From NCBI GenBank assembly GCA_964555285.1, contig CAZKRM010000013.1:17321-81320 (forward strand): DNA of 64,000 bases. Reading direction: 5' to 3'. Shown piece after piece: positions 43,160 to 52,017 of this stretch. The DNA comes from JBBIQV01 sp964555285 (GTDB lineage: Bacteria > Nitrospirota > Nitrospiria > Nitrospirales > Nitrospiraceae). Under the pieces are notes generated by a model. It worked only from the letters and a program-made list of their open reading frames with translations. It was not told where the DNA came from and did no database searches. The position numbers and the translations under genes were made by a program. Positions within the stretch are counted from its first letter, which is position 1, and every line of letters starts with the position of its first letter.

Positions 43160-44854
43160 ATGAGTGATCTCCGGGCCAGATTGCATTGGTTGATATGGCT
43201 TCGTGTCGTGGTCGTGACCCTCCTGCTCGGCCTGTCGCTCGCGTTCCAGATCCCCAAGGGCGAGCGAGTCCAGACCTTCTACGCGCTGATTACCTGTATC
43301 TACGCGATCACGGTCCCCTACGTGCTGACGCTCCGCTATCTCAAAGCGCCGCACGCCCTCACCTTGTTTGCGTGGTTCCAGGTCGGAGTCGATTTTATCC
43401 TTGAAACCGTGCTGGTGGCCCGTACGGGAGGCATCGAAAGCCCGTTCTCGGTCCTGTACATCATTACGGTGACTGTGGCCAGCCTCGTCCCGAGGAGATC
43501 GGTCGGATTGCTCACCTCGAGCGTCTGCATCATCTTGTTCGGCGTCGTGGCGAATCTCCAATTGTACGGCGTGTTGGAGTCGCTACACTGGCTGCCGCAC
43601 AGTCGCTTGTCGAGCGCCGAAACGCTGCAGACGTTCGGCGTCTACGGATTGGCGTTTCTCGTCGTCGGTTTCCTCAGCGGGGCACTGGCTGAGCAATTGC
43701 GCCAAGCGGATCTGTCCCTTCGCGAGAAGGAGCAAGGCCTGACCCGGCTACAAGCCTTCCACGAGAACATTGTCCAGAGCATCAGCAGCGGCGTGTTCAC
43801 GGCGGATGTGTTGGGCCGCGTAACCTCCTTCAACCCTGCCGCCCAGGAGGCGACGGGCTATGGCCTCGCACAGGTGCTCGGCCGACCCTGGCGCGAGGTG
43901 TTCAATTGGCATCCGAATCGACCCTCCGATGAGCAGGCTGTGAATCCGTCTGTGCCGTCGAGATTCGAAGTCGAGTGTAAGCGCGCCGACGGGAGCCGGC
44001 TCATCCTCGGCATGACGGTCTCGCCGTTGCACGAGCAAGGCCGACAGACAGGGCTCGTGGGCGTTTTCAAAGACTTGACCCAGATCCGTGACATGGAAGA
44101 AGAGATACGCCGTCAGGAATGGCTCGCGACGCTCGGCGAAATGTCGGCCGGCATGGCGCATGAGATTCGCAATCCCCTGGGCGCGTTGGCCGGCGCCATG
44201 CAGATGTTGCGCAAGGATGTGGGATCGGACGACACCAGCCAGCGGTTGATGGACATTGCCATCCGCGAGGCGACCCGCCTGGATACCATCATCACCGAGT
44301 TTCTCCTTTATGCTCGCCCACCGGCGCTCAATCTGGCAGAATGCGACGTGAACAAGGTGCTGGCCGATACACTCAATCTGCTCCACCATGAAGCGCACTC
44401 GCGAACGAATGTGCGGATCGACACCGCACTCGCCAACGGGTCGTTGCGGGCACAGGTCGATCACGATCAGTTGAAGCAGGTCTTTTGGAATCTGGCCGGC
44501 AATGCGTTCGATGCGATGCCATGCGGGGGGCAGCTGACCATTGCGACGGGTCAGCGTCGTGTGGATGTAGGGGGGCGTCGCGCGGAAGTGATCGAGATCG
44601 CATTTCAGGATACCGGCGAAGGGATCCCAAAGGATCGCTTGGACAAGATTTTCCTTCCGTTCTTTACGACCAAGAAGAAGGGGTCAGGGCTGGGGCTTGC
44701 CGCTGTACACCGCATCGTCGATCTGCACGGCGGATGGATCAAGGTCGAGAGTCACGTAGGGAACGGGTCGCGCTTCGTGGTCTGTCTGCCGCAGACCGGT
44801 GAAGTCGGGTTGCGCTTGTGGCATGAAGGTAGAGAACCGTGGAAAAGATCTTAA
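43160..44854 (+). CDS. pilS: two-component sensor histidine kinase PilS
   Basis: A 564-residue kinase. About six N-terminal membrane helices (residues 8-180) are followed by a PAS domain (NIVQSISSGVFTADVLGRVT near 208), a HisKA domain with phosphoacceptor His334 in GMAHEIRNPLGALAGAM, and an HATPase with N, G1 (DTGEGIPKDRLDKIF) and G2 (KKKGSGLGLAAVHRIV) boxes. It should phosphorylate PilR and control pilin genes. The last 16 nt overlap the pilR gene. Confidence 0.93.
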   Translation: MSDLRARLHWLIWLRVVVVTLLLGLSLAFQIPKGERVQTFYALITCIYAITVPYVLTLRYLKAPHALTLFAWFQVGVDFILETVLVARTGGIESPFSVLYIITVTVASLVPRRSVGLLTSSVCIILFGVVANLQLYGVLESLHWLPHSRLSSAETLQTFGVYGLAFLVVGFLSGALAEQLRQADLSLREKEQGLTRLQAFHENIVQSISSGVFTADVLGRVTSFNPAAQEATGYGLAQVLGRPWREVFNWHPNRPSDEQAVNPSVPSRFEVECKRADGSRLILGMTVSPLHEQGRQTGLVGVFKDLTQIRDMEEEIRRQEWLATLGEMSAGMAHEIRNPLGALAGAMQMLRKDVGSDDTSQRLMDIAIREATRLDTIITEFLLYARPPALNLAECDVNKVLADTLNLLHHEAHSRTNVRIDTALANGSLRAQVDHDQLKQVFWNLAGNAFDAMPCGGQLTIATGQRRVDVGGRRAEVIEIAFQDTGEGIPKDRLDKIFLPFFTTKKKGSGLGLAAVHRIVDLHGGWIKVESHVGNGSRFVVCLPQTGEVGLRLWHEGREPWKRS

Positions 44855-46218
44855 TCGTCGACGACGAACAAAGCATGCGGGACGTTCTGAGCATCATGCT
44901 CAAACGGGCGGGGTACGCCGTGACGATCGCCTCGGACGGGGAAGAGGCCATCGTCCATATCGACAAGGAGATCTTCGACCTGGTCATCACGGATTTGAAG
45001 ATGCCGAAGGTGGGAGGCTTGGATGTCTTAAAAGCCGTCAAAGCGTCGTCATCCGAGACGGTCGTGCTGGTGATCACCGCCTTCGCCTCGGCCGAGTCTG
45101 CTGTCGAGGCCATGAAGCACGGCGCCTACGACTATCTGACCAAGCCCTTCCAAGTCGATGAGGTGCAGCTCATCATCCGTAACGCGTTGGAGAAGCGCCG
45201 CCTCTCGACAGAGAACATCCTGCTCAAGCGTGAGATGGCGAGCCAATCCTCCTTCGCGCAGATCGTCGGCCAGAGCGACGCGATGCAGAAAGTGTTCGAT
45301 GTGGTGCGGAAAGTCGCGGATTCGAAGAGCAACGTGCTGATCTGCGGCGAAAGCGGTACCGGCAAAGAGCTTGTGGCACGAGCCATTCACTACAACAGCG
45401 CGCGGGCCCCGATGCCGTTCGTGACAGTGAACTGCAGCGCGGTGCCGGAGACGCTGCTGGAAAGCGAGCTCTTCGGCCATATGAAAGGGTCGTTCACGGG
45501 GGCCATCGCCAACAAGGCCGGGCTCTTCGAGGTCGCCAACGGCGGGACCATCTTCCTCGACGAGATCGGCGATACGACGCCGGCGATTCAGGTGAAGCTC
45601 CTGCGCGTCATTCAGGAGCGGGAATTTCGGCGCGTCGGGGGTACGCAGGACGTGAAGGTCGATGTACGCATTGTGGCGGCGACGAACCGCGATCTTGAAA
45701 AGGCCGTGGCCGAGGGCGCGTTCCGGGAAGACCTCTACTATCGGTTGGACGTGATTCCCATCCGTCTGCCTCCCCTGCGGATGCGCACAGGCGATATTCC
45801 ACTTTTGGTCAAACATTTCCTTGACAGGTTCGCTCGGGAGAGCGGCAAACCGGCGCCGACGCTTGCACCGGACGCCATGCATGTCCTTCTGGCTCACGAA
45901 TGGCGGGGGAACGTGCGGGAGTTGGAAAACCTGATCGAACGCGTGGTCGCGTTCTCGAGCGGTGCGCCGGTGACCGATCACGACATGCGCGGCTGGTTGC
46001 ATCGCCCCATCTCCACTCAGCAAGCGCTCCCGACGGATCTTCCCGAAGATGGGCTCGATCTGGAAGGCCTGGTCAATTCGATCGAGAAAGATTTGCTGCT
46101 GAAAGCCCTCGAACGGTCGAAGTGGGTCAAGAAAAAAGCGGCGCGCCTCCTGCGGCTCAATACCCGCTCTTTCCGCTACCGGCTGGAAAAATACGCCATC
46201 AAGGGAGGGCGAGACTAA
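44839..46218 (+). CDS. pilR: sigma54-dependent response regulator PilR
   Basis: A 459-residue NtrC-family activator. Receiver domain with Asp52 (VITDLKMPKVGG), AAA+ domain with Walker A GESGTGKE near 169 and the sigma54-contact loop as GSFTGA, the same variant seen in pseudomonad PilR, then Walker B GGTIFLDEIGD, and a C-terminal Fis-type helix-turn-helix (KKKAARLLRLNTRSFRYRLEK). GTG start within pilS. It activates sigma54 promoters, classically of pilA. Confidence 0.95.
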   Translation: MEKILIVDDEQSMRDVLSIMLKRAGYAVTIASDGEEAIVHIDKEIFDLVITDLKMPKVGGLDVLKAVKASSSETVVLVITAFASAESAVEAMKHGAYDYLTKPFQVDEVQLIIRNALEKRRLSTENILLKREMASQSSFAQIVGQSDAMQKVFDVVRKVADSKSNVLICGESGTGKELVARAIHYNSARAPMPFVTVNCSAVPETLLESELFGHMKGSFTGAIANKAGLFEVANGGTIFLDEIGDTTPAIQVKLLRVIQEREFRRVGGTQDVKVDVRIVAATNRDLEKAVAEGAFREDLYYRLDVIPIRLPPLRMRTGDIPLLVKHFLDRFARESGKPAPTLAPDAMHVLLAHEWRGNVRELENLIERVVAFSSGAPVTDHDMRGWLHRPISTQQALPTDLPEDGLDLEGLVNSIEKDLLLKALERSKWVKKKAARLLRLNTRSFRYRLEKYAIKGGRD

Positions 46219-47127
46219 GTGCCCTCCGCGAGCGTTCCTGGGCCTGCCACGGTTCGCATCCACGCCCCGGCCAAAGTCAATCTGATCCTCCGCGTGCTGG
46301 ATCGCCGCCCGGATGGCTATCACAACCTCTGGTCCTTGATGCAGACCGTGGGATTGGAGGATGTCGTGACGATTCGCCGCTCGGCGACTCCTGAGATTCG
46401 ACTTCAGTGCGAGCATACGGTTTTGACGGCCGACCAGACCAATCTTGTCTATCGGGCGGCGGCGCTGATCCGGGAACGGGCAGGAGTCACGGACGGGTTG
46501 GACATCGAGCTCACGAAACGGATCCCGCTGGGCGCTGGGTTAGGCGGGGGCAGTAGCGATGCCGCCGCGACGATCCTCGGCCTCAATCAGCTGCTCGGCC
46601 TGGGTTGGTCGGTCTCTCAAATGGAGGACGTGGGTCAGTTGTTAGGGAGCGACGTGCCGTTCTTTTTTTCAGCGCCGACCGCCATCGTATCCGGGCGTGG
46701 AGAAGCGGTCAGGCGAGTCCGGATTGAAGGGGAACGGTGGGTCGTGCTGGTCAATCCGGGGTTCCCGGTTGAGACGCGGTGGGCCTATCGGCAATTGGCC
46801 CAGACGAGAACCCGTGTTCGTCCGCCGACCGACGCTTTAGTCCAGCTGAGTCATCAAGACGTCGTGTCTTGGGAACGTGTGTGCGAACTCGCCGAAAACG
46901 ATTTCGAGGAGTCGGTCTTCGCCGGCCATCCGATCCTTCGAGATCTCAAAACGCAACTCCTCTCGCATGGAGCTGAGTTGGCGCTGCTTTCAGGCAGCGG
47001 GGCAACCGTGTTTGGGGTGTTCCTCGATGCCGCCGCCGCCTCCCGCGCCCAGGCGTTGCTCGATCGATGCACAGGTTGCCGCGCCCATGCCGTTCAAGCT
47101 GGAACAGCGCCCCTCATCGTGCAGTAG
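46219..47127 (+). CDS. ispE: 4-diphosphocytidyl-2-C-methyl-D-erythritol kinase
   Basis: A 302-residue GHMP kinase of the MEP isoprenoid pathway. IHAPAKVNLILRVLDRRPDGYH lies near residue 13, and the ATP loop PLGAGLGGGSSDAAATI near 102. The C-terminal GSGATVFGVF block is the third GHMP motif. The GTG start directly follows the pilR stop. prs downstream is a usual partner, though the tRNA often found between them is absent. Confidence 0.94.
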   Translation: MPSASVPGPATVRIHAPAKVNLILRVLDRRPDGYHNLWSLMQTVGLEDVVTIRRSATPEIRLQCEHTVLTADQTNLVYRAAALIRERAGVTDGLDIELTKRIPLGAGLGGGSSDAAATILGLNQLLGLGWSVSQMEDVGQLLGSDVPFFFSAPTAIVSGRGEAVRRVRIEGERWVVLVNPGFPVETRWAYRQLAQTRTRVRPPTDALVQLSHQDVVSWERVCELAENDFEESVFAGHPILRDLKTQLLSHGAELALLSGSGATVFGVFLDAAAASRAQALLDRCTGCRAHAVQAGTAPLIVQ

Positions 47128-47153
47128 CGCGCTCGCTTTTCACCTGCCTTGCA

Positions 47154-47183
47154 TTGACAATACAATGAGATTTTCGATACAGT
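47154..47183 (+). promoter_or_regulatory. putative promoter of prs
   Basis: Consensus TTGACA at 47154-47159 and TACAGT at 47178-47183 are 18 bp apart. The leader that follows carries a hairpin (GCGGGA-N10-TCCCGC) near 47232-47253. Confidence 0.5.
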
Positions 47184-47324
47184 ACCTTCCTTTAGTCGGT
47201 GTCCTCATCGTCGCGTAACGAGCGAGGTTGCGGGAAGGGGTGGTGTCCCGCTCGTGCCTACCAGATACGAACCGCTCAGGATTACAGGGTTTTTAGGAGT
47301 CCCACACACACGACCGAGGGATCT

Positions 47325-48266
47325 ATGAATCAGGAATTGATGATCTTCTCCGGCACGGCCAATCCTGCGCTGGCGAACGAGATTTGCGGCTATCTCGGGA
47401 CCAAGTTGGGGGAAGCAACGGTGGCCTCCTTCAGCGATGGGGAGATTCGCGTCAAGATCGATCAGAATGTTCGTGGTGCGGACGTGTTTGTCGTGCAGTC
47501 TTGCTGCCAGCCCGTCAACGACTCGATCATGGAACTCTTGATTATGATCGATGCTGTGAAGCGGTCGTCGGCCAGGCGCATCACCGCAGTGATCCCCTAT
47601 TTCGGATACGCGAGGCAGGACCGCAAAGATCAGCCGCGTGTGCCCATCACGGCCAAGCTCGTCGCGGACCTCGTGACAACGGCCGGTGCGGATCGTGTGC
47701 TGTCGATGGACCTCCATGCGGGACAGATCCAGGGATTCTTCAACATTCCGGTGGACCATCTATATGCCTTGCCGGTGTTGCTGGACTATATCACCAAGCG
47801 GAAGATTGCCGATCTGGTGGTCGTGTCGCCGGACGCGGGAGGCGTGGAACGGGCGCGAGCCTTTGCGAAACGGTTGCAGGCCAATCTTGCCATCATCGAT
47901 AAGCGGCGAGAGGGACCGAATCAGGCGCAGATCATGAATATCATCGGCGATGTGCAGGGCAAGAGCGCCTTGTTGCTGGACGATATGATCGACACCGCCG
48001 GTACCATCGTACAGGGAGCCCAAGCCTGCTTCGACCAAGGGGCGCGGGAAGTGTGGGCGGCCTGCACGCACCCCGTGTTGTCGGGGCCGGCGTTGGAACG
48101 GTTGCAACAGTCGTGTTTGACCAAAGTGGTTGTGACGGACACCATCCCGCTTCGAGGCAAAGAGCAGACGTGCCAGAAGTTACAAGTCCTGTCGGTGGCG
48201 CCGTTACTAGGAGAGGCCATCCGGCGCATTCACGAAGATGAGTCGGTCAGTTCGTTGTTTGCCTGA
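47325..48266 (+). CDS. prs: ribose-phosphate pyrophosphokinase
   Basis: A 313-residue enzyme making PRPP for nucleotide, His and Trp synthesis. ATG 47325 gives the family start (MNQELMIFSGTANPALANEI). Conserved: SFSDGEIRVKI, the pyrophosphate-binding YARQDRK near 97, DLHAGQIQGFFNIPVDHL near 129, SPDAGGVERARAFAKRL, and the PRPP loop LLDDMIDTAGTI near 218. Cytoplasmic. The open frame extends upstream to 47199 without family similarity. Confidence 0.97.
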   Translation: MNQELMIFSGTANPALANEICGYLGTKLGEATVASFSDGEIRVKIDQNVRGADVFVVQSCCQPVNDSIMELLIMIDAVKRSSARRITAVIPYFGYARQDRKDQPRVPITAKLVADLVTTAGADRVLSMDLHAGQIQGFFNIPVDHLYALPVLLDYITKRKIADLVVVSPDAGGVERARAFAKRLQANLAIIDKRREGPNQAQIMNIIGDVQGKSALLLDDMIDTAGTIVQGAQACFDQGAREVWAACTHPVLSGPALERLQQSCLTKVVVTDTIPLRGKEQTCQKLQVLSVAPLLGEAIRRIHEDESVSSLFA

Positions 48267-48302
48267 GCAGAATAGAAAGCTGGGAGAGCGAGGAGGAGGA
48301 CG

Positions 48303-49082
48303 ATGAAATTCGATTTAGCAGTGAACGTTCGAGAGCGCGTAGGCAAGGGGGCGGCGCGCCGATTGCGGCGGGAGGGCAAAGTACCGGCTGTCCTGTACGG
48401 GCAGGGCGAATGCCTGCTGCTGACCGCGAACCCCGACGAGATGATCAAGATCTTGCGCGCGCATGCCGGCTCGACGGCCTTGATCTCCCTGACCGTGAAC
48501 GGCGCCAAGAGCAAGGCGCAGCGCACGGCGCTGCTTCGCGATTTCCAGGTCGATCCGGTCACGAGCGAGCTGCTCCACGCGGACCTCTTCGAAATCTCGA
48601 TGGATAAGGCCATCCGCGTCAAAGTGCCTGTGCATCTGACCGGCGGCGTGGCGGCCGGTGTGAAGGAAGGCGGCGTGATGCACCAGAATTTGCGCGAGCT
48701 GTACATCGAGTGTTTGCCGTCGGCCTTGCCGGACTTCATCGCGGTGGACGTCTCGCAGCTGGCGATCAACCAGGGCATTCACCTCCGCGAGGTTCCCACG
48801 CTTGAAGGGGTGCGGTACTTGGATGATGCCGACCAGATGGTCGTCAGCGTCGCCGCGCCGATGTCGGAGGCCAAGCTCGAAGCGCTGTTAACGAGCGGGG
48901 CCGCAGGACCGGCGGCGGAACCGGAAGTCATCGCCAAGGGGAAGGAAGAAGCGGCGGAGGGGGCGGCGGCTGGGGCGGCTGCGGCTCCTGCTGCGGAAGC
49001 CAAGGGTGGCGAGAAGAAGGAAGCGGCTGCCGCCAAGGAAGCTCCCAAGGCTGAGAAGAAGGAAGCGGAGAAGAAAAAGTAA
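48303..49082 (+). CDS. rplY: 50S ribosomal protein L25 (CTC form)
   Basis: A 259-residue L25/CTC protein binding 5S rRNA. The N-terminal L25 domain contains RERVGKGAARRLRREGKVPAVLYG, and the TL5 domain DLFEISMDKAIRVKVPVHLTG follows near residue 97. The tail from about 200 on is rich in Ala, Glu and Lys, unusually long and low-complexity. GAGGAGGAGGACG precedes the ATG. pth follows after 2 nt, a standard pairing. Confidence 0.95.
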   Translation: MKFDLAVNVRERVGKGAARRLRREGKVPAVLYGQGECLLLTANPDEMIKILRAHAGSTALISLTVNGAKSKAQRTALLRDFQVDPVTSELLHADLFEISMDKAIRVKVPVHLTGGVAAGVKEGGVMHQNLRELYIECLPSALPDFIAVDVSQLAINQGIHLREVPTLEGVRYLDDADQMVVSVAAPMSEAKLEALLTSGAAGPAAEPEVIAKGKEEAAEGAAAGAAAAPAAEAKGGEKKEAAAAKEAPKAEKKEAEKKK

Positions 49083-49084
49083 CG

Positions 49085-49678
49085 TTGCGCCTCATCGTTG
49101 GGCTGGGCAACCCCGGTGCTGCTTATGCCCAAACCCGCCACAACGTCGGTATGTGGGTGGTCGCGCGGGCCGCGGCTCGATGGTCCATCGGTCTGGCCAA
49201 GCGCGGCACCGCCCAACGAGGGTCGGGACGACTCGGTTCCGAACTGATCGAGCTCGCCGGGACCCTTGATTGGATGAACGTGACCGGTCCTCCCCTCGCA
49301 GGCTTGCTCCGCGAATTGGGGCTCACCTCAGAACACCTCATTCTGATCCACGACGATCTCGACTTGGAGCCGGGGCGACTGCGGATCAAGCAAGCAGGGG
49401 GCCACGGTGGCCATAACGGGATCAAGTCGGTCATCGAGGCGCTCGGGACGCCCCAGTTTGTGCGGCTCAAAATCGGGATCGGACGGCCGGCGCCCAGTCA
49501 GGATTCAGCCGATTATGTCTTGGAGCCCTTTACGCGGGATGAGGTCGAAGCGCTGGAGCCCTGCCTGGATCGTGCGGCCGATGCGTTGGAGTGGGTGATC
49601 CATCGGGGCACGGCGGCGGCGATGAACGAATTTAATGTGCGAGAGAAGCCGGGGGAGACAGAGGAGCCGGCTGACTGA
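49085..49678 (+). CDS. pth: peptidyl-tRNA hydrolase
   Basis: A 197-residue hydrolase that recycles peptidyl-tRNA. The TTG start at 49085 puts MRLIVGLGNPGAAYAQTRHN at the N-terminus, with catalytic His19 and Asn20; IHDDLDLEPGRLRIKQ and GGHGGHNGIKSV carry the other active-site residues. The last codons, including the stop, form part of the left arm of a long hairpin (49658-49758), so the EEPAD tail may have been shaped by that element. Confidence 0.95.
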   Translation: MRLIVGLGNPGAAYAQTRHNVGMWVVARAAARWSIGLAKRGTAQRGSGRLGSELIELAGTLDWMNVTGPPLAGLLRELGLTSEHLILIHDDLDLEPGRLRIKQAGGHGGHNGIKSVIEALGTPQFVRLKIGIGRPAPSQDSADYVLEPFTRDEVEALEPCLDRAADALEWVIHRGTAAAMNEFNVREKPGETEEPAD

Positions 49679-49758
49679 CTTTGTGCTCGCGGAGCCCGCA
49701 CGGTAAAACAGTGCTCGCTCGACGCGCGCAGTGAAAGTCAGTCAGCCGGCTCCTCTGT
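49658..49758 (+). repeat. long hairpin with conserved core, copy B
   Basis: Perfect 25-bp arms 49658-49682 and 49734-49758 enclose a 51-nt core. The left arm contains the end and stop codon of pth. Within the core TGCTCGCG pairs with CGCGCGCA, GAGC with GCTC, and GCAC with GTGC. The core is homologous to copies A and C. Confidence 0.9.
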
Positions 49759-49803
49759 GGGCGGCAAAGCTTTCCGCACAGGGGGAGAGAGGGTAAAAAG
49801 GAT

Positions 49804-50895
49804 ATGGGACTCTGTTGCGGGATGATCGGGTTGCCGAATGTGGGGAAGACGACCGTCTTCAACGCGCTCACGGGTAGCGGGGCGTTGGCGGCGAACTATC
49901 CGTTTGCCACAGTCGATCCAAACACGGGCATTGCGCTCGTGCCCGATCCTCGCCTGGGAGTGCTCACCGACATCTTTAAGTCCAAGAAGACCACCTACAG
50001 CACGCTCGAGGTCCGCGATATCGCCGGCCTGGTCGAAGGGGCCAGCAAGGGCGAGGGGCTTGGCAACCAGTTTCTGGGACATATCCGCGAGGTCGATGCG
50101 TTGCTCCACGTGGTCCGGTGTTTTGAGGGCACGGATGTCGTCCACGTGAACGGAACCGTGCATCCCATCCGCGACATCGGCGTCATCGAGACGGAGCTCA
50201 TGTTGGCCGACTTGGAAACGCTTGATCGGCGCAAACAGAAAGTCGAGAAAAAGGTCAGGGCCGGCGACAAGAAAGCGGCCTTCGAGCTGGCCTTCGTGCA
50301 GAAGCTCATCGAGCGGCTCGACAAGGGCGAGTGGTTGGGAAACCTGACCTACACTCCGGAGGAGCGGATGGTTCTGGATGAGTGTCAGTTGCTCGCGGCC
50401 AAGCCGGTGCTCTTCGTGGCCAACGTCTCGGAAGATCAGAATGCCGACGAAGCGATGGTGAAGACGGTGCGTGACTTTGCCGAGAAGCGCGGCGCGCGGG
50501 TGGTCACGATCTGCGGCCAGCTTGAAGCGGAACTCTCGACGTTGCCGGAGTCCGAGCGGGTCGACTACCTCAAAGAAATGGGGCTGAAGGAATCCGGGCT
50601 TGTCCGTCTCACGCGGGAGGCCTACCAACTCCTGAACATCATCACCTTTTTCACCGCCGGGGAAATTGAATCACGGGCCTGGCCGATTCCCAAGGGGATG
50701 AAAGCGCCTCAAGCCGCGGGGAAGATTCACTCCGACATGGAGCGTGGCTTCATCCGCGCCGAAGTCTATCATTATGATGACTTGCTGGCCTGTGGGTCGG
50801 AGGCGAAGGTGAAGGAGAAGGGGTTATTCCGGCTGGAAGGCAAAGACTACGTGATTAAGGAAGCGGATATCGTATATTTCAGGTTCAATGTCTGA
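49804..50895 (+). CDS. ychF: redox-regulated ATPase YchF (Obg family)
   Basis: A 363-residue P-loop protein with Walker A GLPNVGKTTVFNALTG at residues 9-24, switch II region DIAGLVEGASKGEGLGNQFL near 73, and an NVSE motif (FVANVSEDQNADEAM) in place of the GTPase NKxD, consistent with ATP use. The C-terminal TGS domain includes TFFTAGEIESRAW and YDDLLACGSEAKVKEKG. It associates with ribosomes. The stop codon touches the left arm of hairpin copy C. Confidence 0.96.
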   Translation: MGLCCGMIGLPNVGKTTVFNALTGSGALAANYPFATVDPNTGIALVPDPRLGVLTDIFKSKKTTYSTLEVRDIAGLVEGASKGEGLGNQFLGHIREVDALLHVVRCFEGTDVVHVNGTVHPIRDIGVIETELMLADLETLDRRKQKVEKKVRAGDKKAAFELAFVQKLIERLDKGEWLGNLTYTPEERMVLDECQLLAAKPVLFVANVSEDQNADEAMVKTVRDFAEKRGARVVTICGQLEAELSTLPESERVDYLKEMGLKESGLVRLTREAYQLLNIITFFTAGEIESRAWPIPKGMKAPQAAGKIHSDMERGFIRAEVYHYDDLLACGSEAKVKEKGLFRLEGKDYVIKEADIVYFRFNV

Positions 50896-50998
50896 TTGAC
50901 GGGGCGGCTGGGATGGTCCCTTGCTCGCGCAGCCCGCATGCTAAGAAGCATGCTCGCTGGACGCGCGCAGTAAGGATCATCCCAGCCGCCCCGTCAAT
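50895..50998 (+). repeat. long hairpin with conserved core, copy C
   Basis: Arms 50895-50919 and 50974-50998 pair over 25 bp with one G-U type difference; the 54-nt core has GCATGCT/AGCATGC, CAGC/GCTG and TGCTCGCG/CGCGCGCA stems. The left arm starts on the last base of the ychF stop. CAGC/GCTG replaces GAGC/GCTC of copies A and B by a paired change. Confidence 0.9.
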
Positions 50999-51042
50999 AT
51001 TGCATGCAAAAAGAGAAAAGTGACTGGAGCCGTTTCCGCTGC

Positions 51043-51681
51043 TCAGGAGCCAGGAGAGTCGGCTTGAGTTTGGACGTACTGCCATTCTTCCCAGATGCCC
51101 AGCCGTTTTGCCCAGTCGGTCATGTAGGTTCGGTCCAGCGATGTTGCTTGCCGCTGGAGGACCGATAGCACGTCGATGAAATCTTGCGCTCGTCCTGCCT
51201 TCAATTTGTGAAGCACGAAATCTTCCGGTGAGATGATCCAAATCGCTAATTCGCCGAGCCGGTGTCGGCGACGCCGCGTGAGGCAGGCTTGATCGTGGTC
51301 GTCACGCGGGAGCATCAGGTCGACCGGCACGGTCTCTCGCTGTAGTCGAACATGATACGACCGGATCATCGGATTTGATTCTTTCCAGTGAAGATCTTCG
51401 ACGAAGCCTTTGGCCTGAAGCGCGGTCAGCAGGCGCGGGCGATCGGCGTCACCAATGGCGATCATCGCATCCAAGTCCTGTGTGGTGCGGGGATTTCCCC
51501 AGGCTCCCAGTGCGAGGGCTCCCAGAAGACAATAGGGGAATGGGAGTTGATTCAAAACTTGGAAAAGGTCGGCAAAGGCATCTTCGAGCGGATGGGGTGT
51601 GGTCGGTGCCACAGGGATACTAGTTGGAAGGACGGAATCGCAGCGATGAACGGAGACGATGCCAGGCACACACCTGCTCAT
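51043..51681 (-). CDS. nucleotidyltransferase-fold protein, possible toxin/antitoxin module partner
   Basis: Up to 212 residues from ATG 51681; GTG 51615, which lies after the upstream stop, may be the real start. The segment YCLLGALALGAWGNPRTTQDLDAMI resembles the MNT/AbiEii-like nucleotidyltransferase motif, with the T-x-DLD carboxylates. Later VPVDLMLPRDDHDQ supplies another acid and SPEDFVLHKLKAGRAQDFIDVLSVL is the characteristic C-terminal block. It is the second gene of a - strand pair, overlapping the first by 62 bp if ATG 51681 is used. Such pairs often act as toxin-antitoxin or defence modules. Confidence 0.75.
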   Translation of the reverse strand: MSRCVPGIVSVHRCDSVLPTSIPVAPTTPHPLEDAFADLFQVLNQLPFPYCLLGALALGAWGNPRTTQDLDAMIAIGDADRPRLLTALQAKGFVEDLHWKESNPMIRSYHVRLQRETVPVDLMLPRDDHDQACLTRRRRHRLGELAIWIISPEDFVLHKLKAGRAQDFIDVLSVLQRQATSLDRTYMTDWAKRLGIWEEWQYVQTQADSPGS

Positions 51682-51922
51682 AGACCAGATCGAAAACCGT
51701 GGTGGAGGAAACCTCTGGGTGTTCAGAACGGCAGGATTCGATCAACTGCCGGTGGCCGAGATCGGATAGCTGAATAGACTGCCGCAACCCTTCTTCCGGC
51801 GTTGCAGGCCACTCAAGAGGTTGGGAGAAGGGACTTGATCGTCCCAGCCGTTGTGCCCATAGTGGGAATGCCTTGGAATGCTTCTCCTGGAGGGGAGATG
51901 TTTTAACGTCAGATGGGTCCAT
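51620..51922 (-). CDS. small protein paired with the nucleotidyltransferase
   Basis: A 100-residue protein whose ATG at 51922 has AAGG upstream. It contains PLEWPATPEEGLRQSIQLSDLG and ends in a basic SSLRFRPSN; no DNA-binding motif is obvious. Its 3' end overlaps the next gene, suggesting co-expression. By position it could be the antitoxin-like or regulatory partner of the nucleotidyltransferase. The family is not recognised. Confidence 0.65.
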   Translation of the reverse strand: MDPSDVKTSPLQEKHSKAFPLWAQRLGRSSPFSQPLEWPATPEEGLRQSIQLSDLGHRQLIESCRSEHPEVSSTTVFDLVYEQVCAWHRLRSSLRFRPSN

Positions 51923-52017
51923 ACCTTGTCCCGTCGCTCGTGTGTGAGTCTAACACAGATGATGGCTGTGCCGAAGCCCTTGAGAGGCCGGCCCATCTAT
52001 TATGACTGCCGCTTTTA

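Noticed and set aside
47128..47324. Possible tRNA between ispE and prs
   Set aside because: The position is common for a tRNA, but no acceptor-stem pairing or T-loop GTTCRA signature is present; the hairpin seen is a simple stem.
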